Positions 44,471 to 57,492 of a stretch of DNA of 64,000 nucleotides are shown here, in pieces (positions within the stretch are counted from its first letter, which is position 1; the number at the start of each line of letters is the position of its first letter). Both the position numbers and the translations under genes were made by a program. The DNA lies in NCBI RefSeq assembly GCF_000001735.4, contig NC_003070.9, forward strand, positions 5,642,001-5,706,000, given 5' to 3'. This stretch comes from Arabidopsis thaliana (Eukaryota > Streptophyta > Magnoliopsida > Brassicales > Brassicaceae). Under the pieces are notes generated by a model, which saw only the letters and a program-made list of their open reading frames with translations, had not been told where the DNA came from and searched no databases.

Positions 44471-44762
44471 AGTAATAAGAGTTTGGTTTTGTACTTTTTG
44501 TATGGTGTGGCCTTGTAGAATAGAAAAGCAGTGATTGGTCAAAAGGTGGCAAGTTGTTTGACTATGACATCAATTCCTCATTTCATCTTTTTGATTTACA
44601 GAGAAAATTGAAATAGTCCACTCGGGACCATTGAAGCTCTCTCTCTGTTTCTGCATTACAAAAAGTGTTTGTTTTCAAGGTTTCTCTCTTTCACTTCTCT
44701 TTGTTTTCTTCATTTCAATTTCTGGATTTTGCTTGTAGCTACATTTGGTCTCACTCTATTCC
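44471..44762 (+). promoter_or_regulatory. Upstream region and leader of the B3 gene
   Basis: Shared between the snoRNA promoter (-) and the B3 gene (+). A CT-rich leader (CTCTCTCTGTTTC...) precedes the ATG at 44763. Confidence 0.4.
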
Positions 44763-45533
44763 ATGGCTGACACTGGTGAGGTTCAATTTATGAAGCCTTT
44801 CATCTCAGAAAAGTCATCTAAATCATTGGTGAGCATGGCTCTCTATCTTTCTTCTTTTTTATTTTCTTATTTCAACAAGTTCAAAATATGTGTTTAGTGT
44901 TCTGATTTGGAGACTTATGGTTTAGGGTAAATTGCTTTAGTTCATTTTCATGGAGCTAATAACTTAGGTCCTTTAATTGCTTTTGTTAGCTTTAAATTAG
45001 CAAAAAGCAAATGAAAGCTTACTGAATCTTGCTAGATTTAGAATGAAGTTTATGTGTTGGTGTTGTTATAGGCTGCTTGAACCAAACATTTCTGCGGGGC
45101 TGAAAAGTGAAAAATAGCAAGTCCATTGTTTCTACGTTGCTGCTCTTGGAATGTCTCCTGAGAGTTGTTTTTTTATATATAAATGTTTGATTAGGAAATC
45201 CCCTTGGGATTCAACGAATACTTCCCAGCACCATTTCCAATAACTGTGGACCTCCTGGACTATAGTGGGAGATCTTGGACGGTTAGGATGAAGAAAAGAG
45301 GAGAGAAAGTGTTTCTTACAGTTGGTTGGGAGAATTTTGTAAAAGATAACAATCTCGAAGATGGCAAGTATTTGCAGTTCATCTATGACCGCGACAGGAC
45401 CTTTTATGTTATCATATATGGTCATAACATGTGTAGCGAATATAGAGACTTCCCTCAAGTCGCAGTAGAGGTTGATGACTATGAAAACGGTGAAGAAGAA
45501 GAAGACGGCGACGATCAAGACAAACATCAGTAA
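44763..45533 (+). CDS. Small single-B3-domain protein (At1g16640-type, REM group)
   Basis: Two exons, 44763-44828 and 45195-45533, phase 0, giving 134 residues. One B3 domain fills residues ~5-102: FMKPFISEKSSKSLEIPLGF, then WTVRMKKRGEKVFLTVGWEN FVKDN, then YLQFIYDRDRTFYVIIYG. An acidic tail (ENGEEEEDGDDQDKHQ) follows. It corresponds to At1g16640, whose B3 fold was solved by NMR (from memory, PDB 1YEL). B3 proteins bind DNA in the nucleus; this small REM-type member has no firmly assigned target. It has no other effector domain. Intact. Confidence 0.92.
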
Positions 45534-45993
45534 CTAAAATTTGGGTCTACTTTAAGTTGCTTTAAGTTTAAGTAGTCAGTTTTCATGTTGGATTTATGTA
45601 ACCAGTTGTTTAGTTTAAATATTACGAATACTAGTATTTGCTTTCTGCTACATTCTTTGGAACATGGTTTAAAAGATTTACTGTGTATTGCTATCATTTT
45701 TGTGATAATTGTATTTGGTGAAGTAGAGTGTTAATACAAGAGAATGAGAGGAAGTGTAGGAGGGGGCATGAGTCAAAACCTTCCGGTGCAGTTAGAGTCT
45801 CTTGAAGACTCGGCCACGTGACAATATGGGTGTATTGACAACAGAATAAATAAATGTGGGCTAAATTGAATAAATTAAAATTTACGAGGTATTTTTAGAA
45901 AACATTTTGACGGTTAAAAGCAAGTGTTTGCTGTTTGGTTGGCTTTTGGCGGCGGAAACTAGAATCGTTGCTGCTACTCAGGTCATCGGGATA
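45534..45993. other. B3 gene 3' flank and methyltransferase promoter
   Basis: Contains a G-box (CACGTG) near 45815. The frame open from 45907 has no ATG before 45994, so that ATG is used for the next gene. Confidence 0.4.
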
Positions 45994-48900
45994 ATGAAGA
46001 GCAATAAGTTTTCTTGCAAAACGAGAGCCGAAACCCTAGAATGGATCACAGCCATTATCGATTTCCTTAAACCGTTTTCTTTCCTAATCAATGCTCACGT
46101 TGTCAATTTCTTCAAGGTATGATCGATTATCGGAAACAATTTTAAATTCAGCTTCGAGTTGGGTTATGAGTTGATTGATGGGTTTGTATTCCAGGATAAG
46201 CAATGGGAAGCTGTTAATGAGGAATGGATGAGTTGCTTAAAGGATGAGAAGCCGGAAAATATTCTTCTTATTCCCTCCGGTGGTGTCCAGGTAAAGTTCT
46301 GGTCTCAGTCTTCATGATTGAGATATTTGATAGAAAGGGTAGATTTTTATTTTAGTTTGGAAAGGAGATGATTGATTATAGTATTTGATTATAGGATCAC
46401 TGGCCTGCTTCACTAAAGAAATTTGTTCACACGTTGAGGTCTCTATCGTTTCCTCGAGAGCAAGCGGATTTACAGGCGGTATTGTATTCTCTTTACCTGT
46501 TTGTGCTGTTTCAGGATTAGTATTTTTAGATCCTAGACTAAATAAAGTTTAATCATTTTCGACTGTTGGCAGATACTCGCAGACGTGGATATGGTACCTC
46601 TTAGCACCGTTCTTTCACAGGGCATGAATCTTAAGAAAAAACATGAGGTACATTTTTATCTTCACACTTCACTATCCAGAGGTGCAAGTCGTGTCTTTCA
46701 ATGATGTCTTGTTTTGGTAGGAATTTCAGTAGATTGCATCTGGTGACTAATCCCAATCCAAGAACCTTAAATTCAAAAGAGAGTATATATTTTTTTTGTA
46801 GCTGTTCAAGTCTTTTTACCATCAAATTCTGGCAAAGTTATCTGCCACTTCACGCGTAAAACATGAAATTGAGGATCATTAACAGCTCATAGCATTTTAT
46901 ATAAAAGTTTCTTAGTACAAAACTTATGTTTGTTTAAACGTAAGGTATTTGTCAAATGTATCTTATACTGGCCACTTCATTTGAATGGATCTGTAGGTCA
47001 CTTATTATGGTATCATGCAGGTTGAAGTTCTTTCCTCTGTTGTTAGCTCAGTTGTTAAGAGTGTTGGAGCTCCTACTGTTGTTGATGTCGGTGCTGGCCA
47101 GGTATCTTCAATCCCTTTCTCTTGTTTAACTATCAATCTTAATTGCATGGTTCCTTTTTCTCGTCTGCATTGGTGAATTCTCTTTTTGGCTGTTTAAGGA
47201 ATATTTCGAGTGATGGTTTTTCTTTCATATCAGAGTTTTAGTAACTTTGTAGTATATTATAGCTTTCCTAAAGTGTGTTAAATAACATCATTGGTAAATG
47301 TTTTGTCCAGGGTTATCTAGCGCAGGTTCTCTCTTTCCAATATAAGCACTCAGTGGTTGCAATCGATTCTTCCTCTCATCATGGAAAGGTAACAGATGCA
47401 CGCGCAGCACGCATAAAAAAGCATTTTGCAGCACAGATGCGTAAATCTGGGTAAGGGGTTAGCTCATTATAAGTTTATTTCAAACCTTTACCAAGTATCA
47501 GATGTCTCTTTCCATTTTTAGCTTGAAGAGTCGCTCATTGTTTTCCTAATTCTTTGTGCACAGTTCTGGTATTTTAGACTTGTGAATGCTACTTAACCTC
47601 TTCTCTGTTAGTTCAGGAAACAAGTGCCCAGATGTTCCAATGACGATTACATGCCGTGTTTTATCCACAGAAATGTTGAAGGCCTTGACTGATGTTCATC
47701 TGGAGAAGGATGAGACGGATTCTAGTGGAAGTGCATTGAATGAAGAAGGTCAAAGCAGATCACAATCATCAAGTGATGCAAACAGATCGTGTTCACTTGT
47801 TCTTGCTGGCCTTCATGCATGTGGAGATCTATCAGTTACAATGCTAAGGTTAGTTAAAATGTTTGCTGCAATTATTCATTTGCGATATCTGTTATCTTCT
47901 GAATACAGTATTGGTCCTGATTGCTGTGTTAGCCCGTGAAAGCTGAACCAATATGCAACTTGATTTCGTCAGGACTTTTATGGAGTGTGAAGAAGTTAAA
48001 GCATTAGTGAGCATTGGCTGTTGTTACAACTTATTATCTGAAAAAAGTAGTGAGGATTCTTGTTCCAAATGTGGCTATCCGATGAGCGCTGGTCTCAGAT
48101 CCTTGGGCTTTTCCCTTGGCAAAAATGCCCGTGATTTAGCTTGTCAGGTATAGTCCACTATTGTATCTGTTTTGGATGTTGCAACATTGTTGTTTTGAGT
48201 CATTTTGTTTCTTCTCTGTGACCCATTTGTGTAAAGAAATTACATGTGTTTTCTTAGAGTGCTGAGAGATGGAGCAGTTTAGGAGAAGATGCTGGTCTGC
48301 AGAATTTCGAGTTGCATTCTTTTCGTGCTGCTTTCCAAATGGTAATATGGTTTTTGGTTATGTGGTTTCTTCCAAGATCTGTGACTAGTTGTTAATAGAA
48401 TCTTAACTTATAGTGATTGTCTTTAAGAAGTAAAAACCTAATTACCCTTTGAAGGTTCTGTCAAAACATTATCCAGAGGTTTTGGCGACAAGTCCATCCA
48501 TTGGGCGCCAAGGTAAGGCATTCCGTCGTCAACAGCAACGAAAATCCCTTGAAACTCCAGCAGCAGTAGATACAACTAGGAAAGGTCAGGAGTTTGATAG
48601 ACTAAATTCTATTATAAGTGAGACCAAGATCACTTTGCTAATATCTATAGTTCACTGTAGACACGGTTGACAAGAAACCCATGAGGCAGACAAGCTTGAA
48701 TTCCGACATGTGTTCTTCTTTTGAGAAGTTCTGCTTGTCAGCATTTTCCCGCTTGAATCTAGAACACCCTCGAGATCTCGACCTGAATGCCACATGGAAT
48801 GAAGCTGATGCATTCACTGTAAGCTATTCCTCAATGCTCTCGCTTTCTCTTCGGTCTCAGATTCTCATAACTTGATGGATGTTTGTCTTTGGTATTGTCA

Positions 48901-49101
48901 AACTCAAAAAAAATGCAGGAACTGATAGGGCCTTACTGGTCTATTCGAGCCGCATTAGGACCAGTGCTTGAGACATTGATCTTGCTTGATAGACTTATGT
49001 TCCTCCAAGAACAAGGAGACTCCATAAAAGTGGTTATGCTTCCCATCTTTGATCCCACCATCTCACCTAGGAATGTGGCCATTATTGCTAGAAGACTTTG
49101 A
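45994..49101 (+). CDS. METTL25/RRNAD1-like SAM-dependent methyltransferase
   Basis: Twelve in-phase exons: 45994-46116, 46195-46290, 46395-46478, 46573-46647, 47021-47101, 47311-47450, 47612-47848, 47973-48147, 48258-48341, 48455-48584, 48661-48818, 48919-49101, giving 521 residues (At1g16650). An N-terminal helical part (NKFSCKTRAETLEWITAIID) includes a conserved FVHTLRSLSFPR. SAM motif I is VVDVGAGQGYLAQVLS at ~146-161, followed by the acid of VVAIDSS. The later family signatures are LAGLHACGDLS and VSIGCCYNLLSE. The C-terminus is LGPVLETLILLDRL...PRNVAIIARRL. The family (METTL25, METTL25B/RRNAD1) lacks a well-defined substrate; a role in modification of rRNA or ribosomal components is only a suggestion. 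Intact. Confidence 0.9.
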
Positions 49102-49117
49102 CCCTAAAGCTTATAAG

Positions 49118-49171
49118 CCCTCTTTTGATCCTTCTTAAAAATTTCCTCTTTTGATCCTTCTTAAAAATTTG
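49118..49171. repeat. 26-bp tandem duplication in the 3' region
   Basis: Two adjacent copies of TCTTTTGATCCTTCTTAAAA just after the methyltransferase stop codon. Confidence 0.85.
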
Positions 49172-49730
49172 GGTAATGTGTGAAATGTTTTTCTGTTGGA
49201 ACTGACGTTGAAAGTTTTATGCATTGGGTTTCATTTATCAAACTACATTTTGCAGTGAAGAGAACTCATCTAAAGAGTAGTATAAGATTAAGCACTCTGC
49301 TTTTACCGTTACCCATATTTCGTAGTGTGAACAGAGTACCATTTCTTCCTTGTCGTTCGTGACGAACAAGTACAACAATAAAATGTGATAAGGTTTTCCT
49401 TTGACTTTTTGACCGAAGTTGCTTTTAAAAAAACACTATTTATATCATTGTTTACGGATTTCACAATCTAACGCAATATTTTATTTAATATTTTAAAGGT
49501 TCGTTGAAAATTTCACATAATTTAATAAGCGATTCCGTTTTGTTTTTGTTAAACACGTTTTCACATTATAACGTTTAAAAGAAACCTTAACTCATCGGCA
49601 TCGTTAAAGGTTAAAACCAAGTAGTCATGTAAGAAAATTTAACATGCAATATTTCGGTTTTGATGGTGCCTTCTATCAAAAAAAGAAGAAAAATGTGGAT
49701 GGTGGTGCAACAACATCACTAATACAAATA
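49172..49730. other. Intergenic, no gene seen
   Basis: AT-rich flank up to the LTR element. The open frame at 49180-49362 is not coding-like. Confidence 0.5.
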
Positions 49731-49736
49731 AGTAAT

Positions 49737-49938
49737 TAATAGACTTTGGTTTACATTGTAAATACCTAACCGGTTTGTTCCGGGTTAATTAGGTTAGATA
49801 GGGAAAGTGTATATAATGTCTTGTATTCACTCTTTAATAAGATAACAGAAACATTTTCCACTTTCGGCTCCTTACATTTTTCTCTTCTGGATCTTCTTCT
49901 TCCTTAGTATTGAGCTCTCTTTCTGTTCATCTCTACTT
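49737..49938 (+). repeat. 5' LTR of the copia element
   Basis: About 202 bp, starting TAATAGACTTTGG and ending CTCTACTT. It holds the TATATAATG promoter-like motif and a CT-rich 3' part, and is matched by the copy at 54466. Confidence 0.85.
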
Positions 49939-52900
49939 CTAATATGGTATCAGAGCTATACGCTTAGCTCGCTTTTCTCTCTGATTTTGTTGTGCCTTCG
50001 ATTTGGTTTCATAAAATCCGAAAATGGTTAAAGCTGTGGTTCGTCGCAACACTCGCAAGACAGGAAGCTCATCACGCGCAGGAAGCACCTCTCGAGCAGG
50101 AAGCTTACCACCCATTCAGGAAGCATTGTTTGCTCCGTTTGGCTCCTCCGTTCTGATGAACCCTGACAGTGTTCACTCTCCTCTGTTTCTTCATAACGCC
50201 GACCACCCAGGGATATCGATTGTCTCTGTGCAGCTAGACGGCGCGAACTACAACCAGTGGAGCTCTGCGATGAAGATAGCTCTGGATGCGAAGAATAAGA
50301 TCGCATTCATTGATGGCTCTTGCCCTCGCCCTGAAGAAGGTAACCATCTCTTACGCATCTGGTCTAGGTGTAATAGCATGGTCAAGTCCTGGATTCTTAA
50401 CTCCGTTAACAGAGAAATCTATGGTAGTATTTTGTCCTTTGATGATGCTGCTCAGATCTGGAACGATTTACACAATCGTTTTCACATGACAAATCTCCCT
50501 AGAACCTTTCAGCTTGTTCAACAAATCCAAGACCTTCGTCAAGGCTCTATGAACCTTTCCACCTACTACACAACTTTGAAAACCCTTAGGGATAATCTCG
50601 ATGGTGCAGAAGCTAGTGTACCCTGCCATTGTTGCAAGAAATCAACTTGTGAAAGTCAGATTTTTGCTAAGTCTAATGTGAACAGAGGAAGGATTATCAA
50701 GTTCCTTGCTGGTTTAAATGAGAAGTACTCAATCATTCGTGGACAGATAATCATGAAGAAGCCTCTCCCTGACTTAGCAGAAGTTTACAACATCCTGGAT
50801 CAAGATGATAGTCAAAGACAGTTCAGTAACAATGTTGCTTCAGCTGCTTTTCAAGTTACTAAGGATGATGTTCAGCCTGGTGCGTTGGCTTCGTCCTCTA
50901 ACATGCCTCAACCTGGAATGTTGGGTGCTGTTCAAAAGAAAGACAAAAAGTCGATATGCTCTCACTATGGTTACACAGGACATACCTCTGAGAGATGTTA
51001 CAAACTCCATGGGTATCCTGTTGGCTGGAAGAAAGGAAAGTCTTTCTATGAGAAAATTGCTCAGGCCTCTCAGTCTTCACAGGCTCCTAAGCCAAATTCT
51101 GCTGTCACTGCACAAGTAACAGGAAACAGTCAGAATACTCCTGCAGGTCTGGAAAGTCTCATTGGGAACATGAGCAAGGATCAGATACAGAATCTCATTG
51201 CTTTGTTCAGCTCTCAGTTACAGCCTGCTTCTCCGGTTCTGAACACTGCTCCAATGTCCACTTCTCACAACAATGACCCATCTGGTATTACTTTCTCATC
51301 CTCTACTTTCAGCTTCATTGGTATTCTCACTGTCTCTGAGACTGAAATGACACATGGTACATGGATTGTGGATTCTGGTGCCACACATCATGTATGTCAT
51401 GTCAAAGATATGTTCCTTAATCTTGACACTTCAGTTCAACATCATGTGAATCTGCCCACTGGCACTACCATTAGAGTTGGAGGTGTTGGGAACATTGCTG
51501 TAAATGCTGATCTGATATTGAAGAATGTTCTGTATATTCCTGAGTTCAGACTGAATCTGCTTAGTGTTAGTGCTTTGACCACAGATATTGGTGCCAGAGT
51601 TGTGTTTGATCCGACTTGTTGTGTGGTACATGATCTTACCAAGGGGTCAACGATTGGAAGCGGTAGAAGAGTTGGAAATCTATACTTGCTGGATGTTGAA
51701 GATTCAGTGTCTGAAGACGTTGTATCTACTTCTTTTGTTGCAAACTCTGTTGTTGATGCATCTGTTTGGCATTAACGACTTGGTCATACATCTTTTGATC
51801 TCATAGACTTGCTCACAGATGTACTTGGAATTTTTAAAACCAAGAATAAAGGATTGTTACATTGTGATATTTGCCAACGTGCTAAACAAAAGAAGTTAAC
51901 TTATCCTAGTCGTCATAATATTTGCTTAGCACCTTTTGATTTGCTGCACATAGATGTCTGGGGACCTTTCTCTGAACCAACACAGGAGGGGTATCATTAC
52001 TTCTTAACCATCGTCGATGACCACACACGTGTGACATGGGTCTACCTTATGAAATACAAAAGCGATGTCCTCACCATTTTTCCTGATTTTATCACAATGG
52101 TAGAGACACAGTATGACACAAAGGTCAAGGCAGTACGGTCTGATAATGCTCCAGAACTTAAATTTGAGGAGCTATATAGAAGAAAAGGGATTGTGGCATA
52201 CCACTCTTGCCCTGAAACACCAGAACAGAACTCAGTGGTAGAGAGAAAGCACCAACATATCCTGAATGTTGCCAGGGCTCTTCTCTTTCAGTCTCAAATT
52301 CCTCTCTCATATTGGGGAGACTGCATACTTACTGCAGTTTTCATTATCAACAGGACACCATCTCCAGTTATCTCTAACAAGACCCTTTTTGAGATGCTGA
52401 CCAAGAAAGTGCCTGATTATACTCACCTGAAGAGCTTTGGCTGTCTGTGCTATGCTAGTACTTCTCCAAAACAGCGTCACAAATTTGAAGACAGAGCTCG
52501 TACGTGTGCTTTTCTCGGGTATCCTTCTGGGTATAAGGGATACAAACTTCTTGATCTTGAGAGCCACACTATCTTTATCTCAAGAAATGTGGTCTTTTAT
52601 GAAGACTTGTTTCCCTTCAAGACCAAACCTGCAGAGAATGAAGAGTCTTCTGTTTTCTTTCCACACATCTATGTTGATAGGAACGACAGTCATCCTTCTC
52701 AGCCACTGCCAGTCCAAGAAACATCAGCGTCGAATGTGCCTGCAGAGAAACAGAATTCTAGAGTATCAAGGCCACCAGCTTACCTCAAGGACTACCACTG
52801 CAATTCTGTTACCTCCTCTACAGATCATCCTATATCAGAGGTTCTCTCTTACTCCTCTCTCTCAGACCCCTACATGATATTTATCAATGCTGTGAACAAG

Positions 52901-54465
52901 ATCCCAGAACCACACACATATGCTCAAGCACGACAAATAAAAGAGTGGTGTGATGCTATGGGAATGGAAATCACAGCTCTTGAAGATAATGGAACTTGGG
53001 TTGTTTGCTCTTTACCAGTGGGTAAGAAGGCTGTAGGATGCAAATGGGTTTACAAAATCAAGTTGAATGCTGATGGTAGCTTGGAGAGATACAAAGCCAG
53101 ATTGGTCGCCAAAGGATACACTCAAACTGAAGGGTTGGATTATGTTGATACCTTCTCTCCTGTTGCTAAACTCACCACTGTCAAGTTACTCATTGCAGTT
53201 GCTGCTGCAAAAGGATGGTCTCTTAGTCAATTGGACATCTCTAATGCTTTCTTGAACGGTAGCTTAGACGAAGAGATCTACATGACCTTGCCACCTGGAT
53301 ACTCACCAAGACAAGGGGACTCCTTTCCGCCAAATGCAGTCTGCAGGCTGAAGAAGTCTCTATACGGTCTAAAGCAGGCTTCTCGGCAATGGTACTTGAA
53401 GTTCTCTGAGTCACTCAAGGCCCTTGGCTTCACACAATCTTCAGGTGATCACACTCTTTTCACCAGAAAATCTAAGAACTCTTATATGGCAGTGCTGGTC
53501 TATGTAGATGATATTATCATTGCTAGTAGCTGTGATAGAGAGACAGAATTGCTGAGAGACGCATTGCAGCGTTCCTCTAAGCTCAGGGATTTGGGAACCC
53601 TCAGATACTTTCTAGGCCTAGAGATTGCTAGAAATACTGATGGAATCTCAATCTGCCAAAGGAAGTACACGCTTGAGTTGTTGGCTGAAACTGGTCTCCT
53701 TGGATGCAAGTCAAGTTCAGTTCCCATGGAACCAAATCAGAAATTATCTCAAGAAGATGGTGAGCTGATTGATGATGCAGAACATTATCGCAAGCTGGTT
53801 GGTAAACTCATGTATCTCACATTCACCAGACCTGATATCACTTATGCGGTTCATAGGCTCTGTCAGTTCACATCTGCACCTCGAGTTCCTCATTTGAAAG
53901 CAGTCTACAAAATCATCTACTACTTGAAGGGAACAGTTGGTCAAGGTCTGTTCTACTCTGCGAATGTGGATTTAAAGTTGTCTGGATTTGCTGACTCCGA
54001 TTTCAGTTCCTGCTCAGACTCAAGAAAATTAACAACTGGGTACTGTATGTTTCTTGGAACGTCCTTAGTAGCTTGGAAATCTAAGAAGCAGGAAGTGATC
54101 TCCATGTCTTCGGCAGAGGCAGAATACAAGGCAATGTCCATGGCTGTTCGAGAAATGATGTGGCTCAGGTTTCTTCTTGAGGATCTTTGGATTGATGTTT
54201 CAGAAGCTTCAGTTTTGTATTGTGATAACACAGCAGCTATTCACATTGCAAACAATCCTGTTTTCCACGAAAGGACGAAGCACATCGAGCGGGACTACCA
54301 TCATATTAGAGAAAAGATCATTCTTGGTTTGATAAGGACTCTTCATGTGAGAACAGAGAACCAGTTGGCTGATATTCCTTACAAAAGCTCTATTTTCAGG
54401 TCAGTTTAAACGACTTCTAAGCAAGATGAACATCATTAACATTTATGCTCCATCTTGAGGGGGAC

Positions 54466-54681
54466 TAATAGACTTTGATTTACATTGGTTTGATTCTTTT
54501 GTTAATACCTAACCGGTTTGTTCCGGGTTAATTAGGTTAGATAGAGAAAATGTATATAATGTCTTGTATTCACTCTTTAATAAGATAACAGAAATATTTT
54601 CCACTTTCGTCTCCTTACATTTTCCTCTTCTGGATCTTCTTCTTCCTTAGTATTGAGCTCTCTTTCTGTTCATATCTACTT
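54466..54681 (+). repeat. 3' LTR of the copia element
   Basis: About 216 bp, same start and end as the 5' LTR, and slightly longer through one short length difference near its start. Confidence 0.85.
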
Positions 54682-54687
54682 AGTAAT

Positions 54688-55845
54688 CACTAGTATACAA
54701 ATCATTGAACGTAAATTTTCATAAATATATTATATAATAACTTAATTACATCATATGATTATTTTTTTAGTGTTGTAGTTCCAATGTTTCACTATTTTGT
54801 AATTATATTATTCACTTGGCATATTAATTTTCACAAAAATAATGTTACTAATATAATATACTAATCGTGTTGAAATGTGTGAGGAATCTATATATGTGAA
54901 TAAACTATTGAAATAATCGTAGAAAAGAAAATCATGTTGGATTTTTTTGACGAAAAATGCTGGAATTTGTTTTTTAAAATCAATATTATAATCAAGTGGA
55001 CAAATAATTGGTTCATCTTTATTGAACGCCTATAGTAAAAAAAAGAATTAATTCCCAAGAAGAGGAAGAATTATTGCCCATGAAGGCATGAATGAAGCAT
55101 AAAGTTAATAATACTAATTAGTCAAATAATTAAAAGTCGAATCTCATAATTCATAATTGAAACACGAGGAAAATAGATAAAAAGAAAAGTAAGGAAAAAA
55201 GAAGAGGGTAGTAGATTTGGTCGTCGGGGGCAGCAACGTATTAAAAAGGTGACGTGAGATTACGATTGACCCATTGACTTTTTACCCGCCACCATAAGAA
55301 GACCGTCTTCCTCTTCCTTCCTTATTCATTCGTCTTCAGTCTTCCATTTCAACAAATCCTTAATCTGATCTCACACACGGCGAGACACACATATAGAATA
55401 GAGATAGACAGCGACTCTGATCGCGTAAAGCCACATGCTTTTTATACAAACTCTACCCAAATACCAAGTTTTTTTAATCTCCCATTTCTGAATCCTTTTC
55501 TCTCTCTCTCTCTCGATTCTAGCTTCATCGCTGTTCCAAATTTAGGAAGTTTCTGAGGTGGGTTTCTCTTTCTTTCTTTCCTTTCTCGTCTTTTGGCTGC
55601 GTCTGTTTCTAGGTTTTGTTCTGAGTCTTGACAAAACCCAAATTCCAAGTTCACATCTTTTCTAGTTGTTTTCATGTTTAAGATTTTTGGTCCCTTCTGA
55701 CTTGGACATAGATTCTATTGAGGAATTGAGTAGTAATTGAAATGGATCTATGCCTGCTTTACTAGTTAGTTACAAGTCAAATCTCTGAATTGCTTCTGAT
55801 TAATTGCAGAAACAGGTCACAGGTCTGTCTTACATAGTTACATTG
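54688..55845 (+). promoter_or_regulatory. Intergenic region, CRPK1 promoter and spliced leader
   Basis: AT-rich to about 55200, then a CT-rich leader with (TC)n at 55501-55512. A donor (TTCTGAG|GTGGG, 55557/55558) and an acceptor (TAATTGCAG, ending 55809) suggest a 5'-UTR intron ending 36 bp before the CRPK1 ATG. No other gene seen. Confidence 0.5.
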
Positions 55846-57492
55846 ATGGGTTGCTCCTGGTTATCGTGTCACAGGAGAGAAGCTACAGAAGTTGATGGAG
55901 GTACTGAGATACATTATCTAGGCTTCTTATTATACCAGGATTACTAATTTGAGTTTGGAATGTTAATTCTCTATAGTCCTGTTGGTGGTTTCCTCTAACT
56001 TAAGTGTGTAATTTGCAAACAGAAATCGCAGCGATAGACAATGTAAAGATATACAAATATAGAGAGATACGTCAGGCCACTGATGATTTCAGTGCTGAAA
56101 ATAAAATTGGAGAAGGAGGGTTTGGTTCTGTGTACAAGGTAAATGAGAAAACTCTGTTGCTTATTCTTCTTTTTACACATTCTCTCTTCATCTTGTTAAT
56201 CTTTGGGAACAAAATTCGATTCCTAGGGCTGTCTTAAAGATGGAAAACTCGCGGCTATCAAAGTCCTCTCGGCTGAGTCAAGACAAGGTGTAAAAGAATT
56301 CTTGACTGAGATCAATGTGATATCAGAAATACAGCATGAGAATTTGGTTAAGTTGTATGGATGCTGCGTGGAGGGGAATCATAGGATTCTTGTTTACAAT
56401 TTCCTTGAGAACAATAGTCTTGATAAGACGCTTCTAGGTGATTGATTCTCTTAGTTTCTTACTCTCTAAGTGTCAGCTTCTCTGGTCTTGTAATGTATTC
56501 CTAACCGAGTGAAAGTCTTTTTCAGCTGGGGGCTACACTCGTAGTGGGATACAGTTTGATTGGAGTAGTCGGGCCAATATTTGTGTTGGGGTTGCTAAAG
56601 GTCTTGCCTTTCTTCATGAGGAAGTACGCCCACACATAATTCACAGAGATATCAAAGCAAGCAACATTCTACTTGACAAATATCTATCCCCCAAGATCTC
56701 TGATTTTGGACTTGCTAGACTTATGCCACCTAACATGACTCATGTTAGCACTCGTGTCGCGGGTACAATGTGAGTTCCATGTATTTCTTTTCCCTCTTTT
56801 TCTTATTTCCCTCTGAAAATTGCAGGTCTTTATATGTGTTCACATCTGTTTCTCGGCAGTGGTTATTTAGCACCAGAGTATGCGGTTAGGGGACAGTTGA
56901 CGCGTAAAGCTGATATATACAGCTTTGGAGTCCTTCTGATGGAGATAGTCAGTGGAAGAAGTAACAAAAACACCCGATTACCCACTGAGTATCAATATCT
57001 TCTGGAAAGAGTAAGTCTTGCTACTCATCAGAATTGGTCATTCTTGCATTTTAAACTCTTGTATTGGAATTATAACCTCTTTTTACATTTCAACAGGCTT
57101 GGGAACTTTATGAGCGGAATGAGCTCGTGGATCTTGTTGATTCAGGGTTAAATGGAGTGTTTGACGCAGAGGAAGCTTGTCGGTACCTAAAAATTGGTCT
57201 TTTGTGCACACAAGACAGTCCCAAGCTAAGACCAAGTATGTCCACCGTAGTGAGGTTGTTAACAGGGGAGAAGGATATAGACTACAAGAAAATAAGCAGA
57301 CCGGGTTTGATTTCTGATTTCATGGATTTGAAAGTGAGAGGACCTGTGGCGACGAAGACAGAGCAAGTGAACAGACAAAACTACACAAACCCTTCTTCTT
57401 CGTCTAATGGCTCATCTAGAGATCACTCAAATGCTTACTCATCAGGGGCTTCATCAGCTAATGCTGGTAATACATTCAGCAGTACCATATAG
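55846..57492 (+). CDS. CRPK1: Cold-responsive receptor-like cytoplasmic kinase CRPK1
   Basis: Six in-phase exons: 55846-55900, 56023-56138, 56227-56437, 56526-56769, 56860-57010, 57097-57492, giving 390 residues (At1g16670). There is no signal peptide or ectodomain. The N-terminus MGCSW fits lipid anchoring (myristoyl Gly2, palmitoyl Cys3) to the plasma membrane. The kinase domain spans ~residues 40-320: [11 protein letters not shown] loop, AAIKV lysine, HRDIKASN catalytic loop, [18 protein letters not shown]. It is an RD kinase with a Ser-rich tail ([19 protein letters not shown]). In the literature CRPK1 phosphorylates 14-3-3 proteins in the cold; these move to the nucleus and destabilise CBF factors, limiting freezing tolerance. 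Intact. Confidence 0.95.

Larger units (their letters stand above)
49737..54681 (+). mobile_element. Ty1/copia LTR retrotransposon fossil
   Basis: About 4.9 kb with short LTRs (49737-49938 and 54466-54681), a tRNA-Met-type primer site TGGTATCAGAGC just inside the 5' LTR, and a purine tract (GAGGGGGAC) before the 3' LTR. The flanks share AGTAAT (49731-49736, 54682-54687), a target duplication. Parts in copia order: gag with zinc knuckle at ~50.0-51.1 kb, protease at ~51.35 kb, integrase at ~51.9-52.6 kb, reverse transcriptase at ~52.9-53.7 kb, RNase H at ~53.9-54.4 kb. Nearly the whole coding region is readable, but it is broken (about one or two breaks). The LTRs differ by roughly 4 percent plus one short length difference by hand count. 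At usual plant substitution rates that suggests insertion on the order of one to three million years ago. Confidence 0.93.

Noticed and set aside
45907-45993. N-terminal extension of the methyltransferase
   Set aside because: Open but without an ATG; the family start fits MKSNKFSCKTRAETLEW at 45994.
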